Shown here: positions 57,497-64,000 of the stretch, piece after piece | Position numbering within the stretch: the first letter of the stretch is position 1 | Layout: the number at the start of each line of letters is the position of its first letter | Source of the DNA: Janibacter sp. A1S7 | GTDB taxonomy: Bacteria > Actinomycetota > Actinomycetes > Actinomycetales > Dermatophilaceae | Direction of reading: 5' to 3' | Assembly (NCBI RefSeq): GCF_037198315.1 | Contig: NZ_CP144913.1 | Span: 868,001-932,000 of the forward strand | Length of the DNA stretch: 64,000 nucleotides | Position numbers and translations under genes: made by a program | Notes under the pieces: model-generated | The model's database searches: none | Told to the model about the DNA's origin: nothing | Seen by the model: the letters and a program-made list of their open reading frames with translations, nothing else

Positions 57497-57871
57497 CTAG
57501 CTCAGGGCTTTGCTCTTGAGCGAGTCGTACTCCTGCTGGGTGATGGTCCCGTCCTCCAGCAACGCCTTCGCCCTCTGAATCTGATCGGCGGGCGCGGCCG
57601 TGGCCACGGACTTGATGTAGGCGTCCTGGGCATCGATGGCCGACTGGACGGACCGGGCCCGTCGCCGCGCCATCCCGTCGCCACGAACGATCAGGTACAC
57701 CAGCGCCGTGAGCAGCGGGAGGAACAACAAGAAGATCACCCACACCGCCTTGACGATGCCGCGGGTGTCATGATCGGCGAACAAATCGCCGATGATCGAG
57801 AACAACATCATCAGGTAGAAAAGAAATCCGAAACTCACGATGATGAGCCAGAGAACGTCCCAGAACGACAT
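57497..57871 (-). CDS. SHOCT-domain membrane protein
   Basis: 124 residues. Two membrane helices (about 7-29 and 40-62; PLD-nuclease-N-type) are followed by a linker and a C-terminal SHOCT motif (IQRAKALLEDGTITQQEYDSLKSKAL, split across about 97-122). SHOCT modules are thought to mediate oligomerisation. The start is set by AGAGGAGA just upstream of ATG 57871. Several A/T-rich codons, like the next gene. Confidence 0.85.
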   Translation of the reverse strand: MSFWDVLWLIIVSFGFLFYLMMLFSIIGDLFADHDTRGIVKAVWVIFLLFLPLLTALVYLIVRGDGMARRRARSVQSAIDAQDAYIKSVATAAPADQIQRAKALLEDGTITQQEYDSLKSKALS

Positions 57872-58050
57872 CGAATCTCCTCTTTGATTTTCGCGAAGGC
57901 GTCCTTTGTCGTCGGCCCTCTTCGCGGTTGTTGTTGCGTCAGCGTAATGTCTCCACGTCCACGGGGGCCAGCCCGGATCCTTCACGATTCATCGGGTCCG
58001 ACAATTCCCACCGTGGAAGGTGCTCCGCAACTGAAGCGGACGTGGTGGGC

Positions 58051-59439
58051 CTATCGGTTCGTCCGCCCCGGTGGCCGGCCCCGGACGAGGTGACGCCCGT
58101 GAGCGCGGGTCACGGCGCCGAACTCGAGATTCCCGGTCGACGGATGTACCTGGAAGGGCGGCAGCGACCGAGCGACGAGCCACAGTGGTGCGAGGGTGAG
58201 GCAGAGCAGAGGAAGGACCTCGACGTCGCCGACGGTGATGGCCGCCAGGAACAAGGCGATCCAGCCGTCGCGATCGACGGCGATCACCGCTCCCAGCGTG
58301 CCGGCAGCGACCGCCAGAGCCGGCGGGACGGCGGGGACCAGCGTCGTCGCGCTGAGCCCGACCGCCACGCCGACGAAGACCGCGGGGAAGATCCGGCCCC
58401 CACGGAATCCGGCCGCGGCGGCGACGAGCAGTGCCAGCACCTTGATCACCGCGATCAGGGCGAGCCCGCCCCAGGCGCGGTCGTCGACGGTGTCGGCCAA
58501 CTCCTTGGTCTGGTCCAGTCCCTTGAACAGCGTCACCTCGCCGCCGAGCACACCGAGCACCCCCAGCAGGAGACCGGCGACACCCAGCGCCAGGACCGGA
58601 CTTGCGAGGCGATGGAAGGCGGAGTGGAGGTATGGGAGCGCGAGCGCGCCGAGTCCGACGAGCCCGGCGGCGGTGATGGCGATGACCGGGACGCTGAGCA
58701 GGTCCCAGGCACGGGGGTGGGTGTAGTCGGGGACGTCCACGGCGAACGTCGGTGCCCCGACCAGCACCATGGTCAGCGAGCCGGCGCCGGCCGCGATGAG
58801 CGGAGGGAACAGCAGGTCGAACAGCCGCTGTCCGGGGCCGGTGCGGCTGGCGAGGGTTTCGGTGAGGACGAGCGCGGCCGCAACCGGTGTCGCGAAGAGG
58901 GCACCGATGGTCCCGGCGGTGGCGAGGACTCCCGCGCCTGCCTGTGCCGTGGCGTCGCGTCGGCGGGCAAGGATCCAGACGGCGAGGGCGACATTCACCG
59001 CGATGATGGGGTTCTCCGGGCCCAGACTCACCCCGCCGGCGAGGCCGAGGACCAGAGCAAGCGCCAGTCCCGGAAGTGCTCCGATCGGCAGTGGCGGGGC
59101 GACCAGGCCGGTGGTTACCGGATCGGTGCCGGCGTGCCCGGGCACCCAGCGGATCGTTGCTCCGACCAGCAGCCCCGTCGTGGTCAGCACGGCGATCGTC
59201 CACCACCAGGCGGCGCCGTCGGCATGGGCGATTCCCCAGGCGTCAGGAACATCACGCCACACGAACTCCTGGAGGCGCTCCGCGATCGCGGACAGCCCCA
59301 GCAACGTCAGGGCGCTGAGGACGCCGATGAGTGCTGCAGTGGGCACGGCCTTGAGCAGCGACGATGTCGTGGATGTCGTGCGCGGACCAGCCTCGGCCGC
59401 GTCACTCGGCTCCGGGGCCTGCGAGTCGCTTGTGCTCAC
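58051..59439 (-). CDS. ClC-family chloride channel/antiporter
   Basis: 462 residues with about ten to twelve hydrophobic helices. The ClC selectivity motifs are recognisable but altered: GGVSLGPENPIIAVNV (for GREGP) and GFRGGRIFPAVFVGVAVG (for GGxFxP). There is no regulatory domain. The glutamate that gates transport in antiporters sits in GPENP. Substrate is chloride or another anion (fluoride not excluded). GTG 59439 is taken as start; a TTG four codons earlier is possible. Single gene, no operon partner. Confidence 0.85.
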   Translation of the reverse strand: MSTSDSQAPEPSDAAEAGPRTTSTTSSLLKAVPTAALIGVLSALTLLGLSAIAERLQEFVWRDVPDAWGIAHADGAAWWWTIAVLTTTGLLVGATIRWVPGHAGTDPVTTGLVAPPLPIGALPGLALALVLGLAGGVSLGPENPIIAVNVALAVWILARRRDATAQAGAGVLATAGTIGALFATPVAAALVLTETLASRTGPGQRLFDLLFPPLIAAGAGSLTMVLVGAPTFAVDVPDYTHPRAWDLLSVPVIAITAAGLVGLGALALPYLHSAFHRLASPVLALGVAGLLLGVLGVLGGEVTLFKGLDQTKELADTVDDRAWGGLALIAVIKVLALLVAAAAGFRGGRIFPAVFVGVAVGLSATTLVPAVPPALAVAAGTLGAVIAVDRDGWIALFLAAITVGDVEVLPLLCLTLAPLWLVARSLPPFQVHPSTGNLEFGAVTRAHGRHLVRGRPPGRTNR

Positions 59440-59536
59440 GACACGAAGCAAACCACAACGTTCTTCGCCATTTCACGGATTGGCTGGCCACGCACTGGCG
59501 CTCGTCGGTCAGGGTCAGCACCGGGTGGGCGATCGG

Positions 59537-60358
59537 TCAGTCGACGGCGCGCCGGAGGAAGCCCCGGATCCCGACCAGCAGGAACCCGGCGGTGGCGATC
59601 GTCAGCCCGACCACGATCCATCCTGCCGGGAGGTGCGGTGCGGCGGTCAGGGTGCCGCGCATCCCCTCGGAGACGTAGGTCAGTGGGTTGAACAGCGTCA
59701 CGACCTGGAACCAGCGCAGGCTGTCCAACGCCTGCCAGGGGTAGAAGGTCGATCCGGTGAAGATCAGCGGCGTGAGCGCGACGGCGAAGATGACGTTGAT
59801 CTGGTTGGGCGGGACCACGGTGCCCAGGACGAGGCCGATCGCACTCCCGGCGAAGCCACCGACGACGAGCAGCACGACGAAGAGGGGCCAGTGTGCTCCC
59901 TGCACCTGGAGTCCGCCGGGCAGGATGAGGGCACCGAGCGGCAGGATCAGGGCTGCCGCGACGATCGCCCGGAGGGTCGCGAAGACCAGCTTCTCCAGGG
60001 CGACGGCCCATGGTGCCAGTGGCGCCAGCAGCCGGTCCTCGATCTCCTTGGTGAAGGAGAACTCGATGACCAGGGGCAGCGCGACGTTCTGCAGGGCGGT
60101 GAGCACGAGGGTCAGCGCGATGATGCCCGGTAGCAGCTGGGCGCCGTAGTCAGGTCCGGCCGCGCCGATCTCGGGCAGGACCCGACCGAAGACGAACAGG
60201 AAGGCCAGCGGCTGCAGCAGGGCCTGGGCCAGGAATCCGGGCAGGTCGTGACGCACGGTGTTCCACGTGTCCCGTTGCAAGAGGCCGACGAAGGCCCTGG
60301 TGGCCGTGGAGTTGGCGGTCACGCTGCTGCGGACCATCGTGCTGCTGGTGGTGCTCAT
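59537..60358 (-). CDS. ABC-2 type transporter permease (DrrB-like)
   Basis: 273 residues, six membrane helices (roughly 35-60, 75-97, 120-145, 155-178, 185-205 and 240-262). It is the DrrB/NodJ-type permease that pairs with the ATPase encoded just upstream; the start codon overlaps the ATPase stop (ATGA). Together they form a drug or lipid exporter. The substrate cannot be told. Confidence 0.9.
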   Translation of the reverse strand: MSTTSSTMVRSSVTANSTATRAFVGLLQRDTWNTVRHDLPGFLAQALLQPLAFLFVFGRVLPEIGAAGPDYGAQLLPGIIALTLVLTALQNVALPLVIEFSFTKEIEDRLLAPLAPWAVALEKLVFATLRAIVAAALILPLGALILPGGLQVQGAHWPLFVVLLVVGGFAGSAIGLVLGTVVPPNQINVIFAVALTPLIFTGSTFYPWQALDSLRWFQVVTLFNPLTYVSEGMRGTLTAAPHLPAGWIVVGLTIATAGFLLVGIRGFLRRAVD

Positions 60359-61329
60359 CGCAGTTCCCGTCCGGTCAGGTGCACGAAGACGTCCTCGAGG
60401 CTTCCCTCGAGCCGGTGCACGTCGAGTACGTCGCAGGCGTCGTTCTCCGCGGCCGTGATCGCCGCGGAGAGGTCCGGCTCACCGAAGCACCGCACCCGCC
60501 ATCGGTCGTCGTCGAGCTCGATGGTCTCGACGGCGCCCACCGACTCGAAGGCTGCGACCGGGTCGTGGTCGCTGCGCACGATCAGGTCCAGCCCTCGCCC
60601 CTCGGGCAGCAGCCCGCGCAGACCACTGGGAGTGTCGAGTGCGATGCGCTCGCCGTGGTCGACGATCGCGATCCGGTCGCACAGCCGGTCCGCCTCGGCC
60701 ATGTCGTGAGTGGTCAGCAAAATGGTGGTTCCCGACGCCCGCAGCTCGGCGACCCGGTCCCACAGGAAGAGGCGCGACTGGGGATCCAGGCCCGTGGTGG
60801 GCTCGTCGAGGAACAGCACCACCGGTTGGTGCATCAGGGCGCGGGCGATCATCAATCGCTGGGCCATCCCCCCGGAGTAGTTGTCCACCCGCTCCGTGGC
60901 GCGGTCGGCGAGGCCGAACTCCTCGAGGAGCTCGTCGGCTCGCCGTCGCCGCTGCGCACGGCCGACCCCGAAGTAGGCACCGTGGAAGGTCAGGTTCTCC
61001 CGCGCGGTCAGGGCCCGGTCGAGGTTGGCGCGCTGTGGCATGACGGCGATCCGACGCTTGACCTCCTGCGGTCGGGTCGCCACGTCGATGCCGTCGATCG
61101 AGGCCGAGCCACTGGATGGACGCACGCGGGTGGTCAGCACCCCGATGGTCGTGGTCTTGCCCGCCCCGTTGGGGCCGAGCAGACCGAAGATCTCACCCGG
61201 GGCGACGGTGAAGCTGACGCCCTTGAGCGCCTCCGGGCCGCGGGCGCCGTACTGCTTGCGCAGATCGGACACCTCGATGACCGCATCCGTCCTGGTGGGG
61301 GCGCTGGTCGTGGTCGCCACGTCGTTCAC
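60355..61329 (-). CDS. ABC transporter ATPase (DrrA-like)
   Basis: 324 residues. Walker A GPNGAGKTT near residue 53, Q-loop PQRANLDRALT, signature NYSGGMAQRL, Walker B LFLDEPTTGLDP, H-loop TTHDMAEAD. The C-terminal about 90 residues are the DrrA-type extension (ending LEDVFVHLTGRELR) that regulates nucleotide binding with the permease. It starts 15 bases after the MFS gene stop and overlaps the permease gene, so all three form one efflux operon. Confidence 0.93.
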   Translation of the reverse strand: MNDVATTTSAPTRTDAVIEVSDLRKQYGARGPEALKGVSFTVAPGEIFGLLGPNGAGKTTTIGVLTTRVRPSSGSASIDGIDVATRPQEVKRRIAVMPQRANLDRALTARENLTFHGAYFGVGRAQRRRRADELLEEFGLADRATERVDNYSGGMAQRLMIARALMHQPVVLFLDEPTTGLDPQSRLFLWDRVAELRASGTTILLTTHDMAEADRLCDRIAIVDHGERIALDTPSGLRGLLPEGRGLDLIVRSDHDPVAAFESVGAVETIELDDDRWRVRCFGEPDLSAAITAAENDACDVLDVHRLEGSLEDVFVHLTGRELR

Positions 61330-61344
61330 TCTCCTTCGTCCGGG

Positions 61345-62844
61345 TCAGTCGATGCCTGGGGTGGCGAGGTCAGGGACTCCGCTGGGCTCACCCGCGGTGT
61401 GCCTCGTCCGGTCCCGCTGGTCCTTGAACGCGAAGGCCAGCGCCATGAGCACGACCAGGCCGATGAGGCCGAACCCGACCGCGATCGCGACCGACCAGCT
61501 GCCGCTGACGCCGAGTGTGGCGAAGGCGGCGGAGGTGATGACGGCGATGCCGATCGAGGTGCCGATGCGCTGTCCGGTCTGCATCACCGCTCCGGAGCTG
61601 CCGGCGTAGTCGAGCGGGATGTCGGCCAGGGTCAGGGTCTGGTTGGGGCTGATGACGGCTCCCTGACCGACGCCGATGAAGGCCAGACTCGCCAGCAGCC
61701 ACCATTCGCTCACCAGGCCCTGTGCCTGCAGCACGACGACCACGATGCTCAGCGCCAGTCCGACCAGCGCGAAGACCAGGCCACCGATGACGACCTTGCG
61801 TCCGTAGCGGTTGACCCGTCTGCCGGCCCAGCTCGCGGCGTACGCGGAGATCAGTGCGGAGGGGACACCGATGAAGCCGGCCTGGAGGGCGCTCTTGCCG
61901 GTGCCCTCCTGCAGGTACAGCGCCACGAGCACCCAGATGCTCGTCATGCCCAGGAAGTAGAGCATGACGATGACGCTGCCGTTGGTGAAGCTGCGGATGG
62001 AGAAGATGTCGAGATCGACCATCGGTGCCCGGCCGGTGGCGCGGTAGTGCTGCTCCCACTTCACCCAGGCCCACCCGAGGAGGATGCCGACGGGCAGCAG
62101 CAGCCACAGCCACGCCGACGAGCGACCCTCGACGAAGGGGAACATCGTCGCCAGCACGGCCAGCCCGAGCAGGATCGAACCGATCGGGTCGAAGGAGCGG
62201 GAGGCCTTGGGCGCGCCCGCCGCGGTGCGGCGCAGGAGCGGACGCGGGAACCAGCGCAGCGCGAGCGCGAGACAGAGCAGGCCCACGGGCACGTTGACGA
62301 GGAAGGTCAGTCGCCACCCCAGCTCGGGTCCACCGAGCTCGATGAGCAGGCCACCGAGGACCGGACCGATGCCGACCGCGACCCCGACGACGCTGCCGAA
62401 GTAGCCGAAGGCCTTCCCTCGCTCGGACCCGCGGAAGTACTGCTGGATCATGCCGACGCCCTGCGGGTTGAGCAGGCCGGAGCCGACGCCCTGGACGAAG
62501 CGGGCCGCGTTGAGCGCGTCGGCATTGGGCGCCAGACCGGCCGCGACGGACGCGATGGTGAAGACGCTGACCCCGAGGACGAAGATGCCGCCGCGCCCCA
62601 TGAGGTCGCCGGCGCGTCCGGCAGCGACGAGCACGACGCCGAAGGTCAGGGCGTAACCGGCGAGCACCCACTGGGCGTCCGAGTCACTGGCGTCGAGGCC
62701 GTGCTGGATGGAGGGGAGGGCGACGTTGACGATGCTCACGCTGATGAGCGACATGAAGATCGCGACGAGCAGCACCCACAGCACCCGCCAGCGGTGCGCC
62801 TCCGAGATCACGTCACGAGGGTCCGCGTCGTTCTGACCCGCCAC
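61345..62844 (-). CDS. MFS drug efflux transporter (DHA2/EmrB-QacA type)
   Basis: 499 residues, about 14 membrane helices. The N-terminal VSIVNVALPSIQHGL and ALRAGDLMGRGG-like motif A region (GRAGDLMGRG), and the motif C region VGVAVGIGPVLGGLL (about residues 130-145), are typical of DHA2 antiporters. Start GTG 62844 has GGAGG 7 bases upstream. It is the first gene of an operon with the ABC ATPase and permease. MFS and ABC exporters together suggest defence against the same toxic compound, or self-resistance. No regulator gene is adjacent. Confidence 0.9.
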   Translation of the reverse strand: MAGQNDADPRDVISEAHRWRVLWVLLVAIFMSLISVSIVNVALPSIQHGLDASDSDAQWVLAGYALTFGVVLVAAGRAGDLMGRGGIFVLGVSVFTIASVAAGLAPNADALNAARFVQGVGSGLLNPQGVGMIQQYFRGSERGKAFGYFGSVVGVAVGIGPVLGGLLIELGGPELGWRLTFLVNVPVGLLCLALALRWFPRPLLRRTAAGAPKASRSFDPIGSILLGLAVLATMFPFVEGRSSAWLWLLLPVGILLGWAWVKWEQHYRATGRAPMVDLDIFSIRSFTNGSVIVMLYFLGMTSIWVLVALYLQEGTGKSALQAGFIGVPSALISAYAASWAGRRVNRYGRKVVIGGLVFALVGLALSIVVVVLQAQGLVSEWWLLASLAFIGVGQGAVISPNQTLTLADIPLDYAGSSGAVMQTGQRIGTSIGIAVITSAAFATLGVSGSWSVAIAVGFGLIGLVVLMALAFAFKDQRDRTRHTAGEPSGVPDLATPGID

Positions 62845-63002
62845 CCGTGACCTCCTCACCTCGATTCGTGCATCCTGCACACAAACGCCGGGACGCCCCC
62901 GTTCATTCCCACGGAGCATCCCACCTGCCGGCGTTGCGCGTACCCGTCACGCGGTATGTCGGGACACGGGTGCGCACAGCGCCGCCAGGCGAAGGGGGGA
63001 TG

Positions 63003-63929
63003 TCAGCGGTAGTCGCTGAGCAGCCCCAGCGGCTGGTCCTCCCACCCGAGGTCGCGGATGAGCCCCCAAGCGTCCGGGCGGGAGCCGTCGACGTCCCGCA
63101 CGCCGTACTCGTCGGACAGCTGCCGGGCGGTGAGGACGGCGCCGTGGTGACGTGCCACGTCAGCATCCGCAGCGAGGGCCGCCACCCCCCGTGCGACGTA
63201 GGTCGGTGTCTCCGAGGCCCCGAACCCCGGGACCGTCGCGGCGGCCTGCTGCCACGTCTTCTCCGTGACGCCGACGTTCTCCAGCATCGCCTCCGAGCGC
63301 AGCCATCCCGGCGTCACCCCCACGACCGTGACCGGCTGCTCCGCCAGCTCGGCCGTCAGGCTCGTGATGAGACGGTCGATGCAGCCCTTGACGTAGTCGT
63401 AGTAGAAACCGACGCCCTCCCGGTACCCGGTGTTCACCTCGCTCGGCCCGTCGGTCATCTCCACGAGCAACCCACCGCCGGACTCGAGCACCAGAGGCAG
63501 AGCGAGCGCGCTGGTGATGACGTGGGTGTCGATGCCCATCCGCAGCATCCGCAGGCCACCGGCGAGGTCGTGCTCCCACAGCGGGGTGCCGAACTGCGCG
63601 TACCGGTCCCCGCCGAAGATGTCGTTGACCAGGACGTCCAGCCGCCCGTGGCGCTCGCGGATCCGCTCGACGAGGGTGCGCACCTCGTCCGGATCGGTGT
63701 GGTCGACCACCTCGGCGACGCCCGCGCCGCCGGCCGCCTCGATGAGGTCGAGCGTGTCCTCGATGGTCTCCGGCCGCTCGATCTCGGACGCGCCGCACGC
63801 GCGGCTGCTGCGTCCGCTCGCGTGGACGAGTGCCCCCGCCCGCGCGAGCTCGACGGCACACGCCCGCCCGGCACCCCGGGTGGCTCCGGCGACGAGGGCG
63901 ACGGTTCCGGACAACGGCTGGTCCTCCAT
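63003..63929 (-). CDS. SDR-family oxidoreductase
   Basis: 308 residues, Rossmann-fold short-chain dehydrogenase. NAD(P) motif GATRGAGRA near residues 15-23 (with Arg suggesting NADP), VNDIFGGD in the place of NNAG, and the catalytic pair in YYDYVKG. The catalytic Ser position is unclear (VEMTDG). Layout and length fit the DHRS1-like group rather than classical 250-residue SDRs. Substrate unknown. 158 bases separate it from the MFS gene, and the last 71 bases of the window hold no gene. Confidence 0.88.
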   Translation of the reverse strand: MEDQPLSGTVALVAGATRGAGRACAVELARAGALVHASGRSSRACGASEIERPETIEDTLDLIEAAGGAGVAEVVDHTDPDEVRTLVERIRERHGRLDVLVNDIFGGDRYAQFGTPLWEHDLAGGLRMLRMGIDTHVITSALALPLVLESGGGLLVEMTDGPSEVNTGYREGVGFYYDYVKGCIDRLITSLTAELAEQPVTVVGVTPGWLRSEAMLENVGVTEKTWQQAAATVPGFGASETPTYVARGVAALAADADVARHHGAVLTARQLSDEYGVRDVDGSRPDAWGLIRDLGWEDQPLGLLSDYR

Positions 63930-64000
63930 CCACCCAGTCTGGCAGCGGCGACCAGCCGGTGGAGGCGGGAATATCCCCCTTCGTCCATCCGTAGACTCTT

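Overview
The window is a high-GC, gene-dense actinobacterial chromosome segment. I infer a member of Micrococcales close to Intrasporangiaceae/Dermatophilaceae (Janibacter-like). The basis is the NucS mismatch endonuclease, the actinobacterial GlgE/maltokinase pathway, a full F-type ATP synthase operon, GTG starts, TANNNT -10 boxes placed 6-7 nt before start codons (leaderless mRNAs) and an IniB/IniA/IniC-like cluster. No rRNA, tRNA, IS element, prophage or CRISPR array was seen.

Layout. 0-0.6 kb: 3' end of a WecA/TagO-type phosphosugar transferase. 0.66-9.7 kb: ATP synthase operon (atpI-like, atpZ-like, atpBEFHAGD) behind a Rex-like operator, a strong terminator, then a DUF2752 gene and a separately placed atpC and DUF2550 gene. 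9.7-21.9 kb: cobalamin adenosyltransferase, a STAS protein, and most of a C4/ethylmalonyl-CoA module (MeaA mutase, 3-hydroxyacyl-CoA dehydrogenase, Ccr, epimerase, thiolase, MeaB). Between these lie an SPFH/NfeD pair and nucS. A crotonase (49 kb) and EtfBA (52-54 kb) complete the chemistry that can be seen; methylsuccinyl-CoA dehydrogenase, mesaconyl-CoA hydratase and Mcl are not in the window.

21.9-31.6 kb is the most unusual part. Two divergent transcription units share a 308-bp intergenic region. Leftward: a membrane-anchored, nucleotide-loop-degenerate Hsp70-like protein and a large LuxR-type regulator. Rightward: an IniB-like protein made of Gly/His and Asp/Asn/Ser repeats and two overlapping dynamin-family GTPases (IniA- and IniC-like). 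The shared region carries phased 11-bp direct repeats and hairpins. A membrane protein, a Ser/Thr kinase, a thiamine-binding-type protein, a membrane protein/lipoprotein pair and a thioredoxin-fold/TPR protein follow up to 36.3 kb.

36.4-48.5 kb is alpha-glucan metabolism: glgB-mak-glgE on the minus strand, glgP divergent from them, a dicarboxylate symporter and glgX. 48.5-51.8 kb is a translationally coupled group (YbjN-like, crotonase, methyltransferase, hexapeptide acyltransferase) followed by a standalone NIF3-insert-like domain. 52-53.8 kb is etfBA, ending in a perfect hairpin. 54-64 kb is transport and envelope: a BCCT carrier, a secreted M15-like peptidase, two small membrane proteins in a lower-GC patch, a ClC channel, a drug-efflux operon (MFS, ABC ATPase, ABC permease) and an SDR oxidoreductase.

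A 9-mer, CGAAGGGGG/CCCCCTTCG, recurs about 30 times on both strands, in genes and as paired arms of terminator hairpins.
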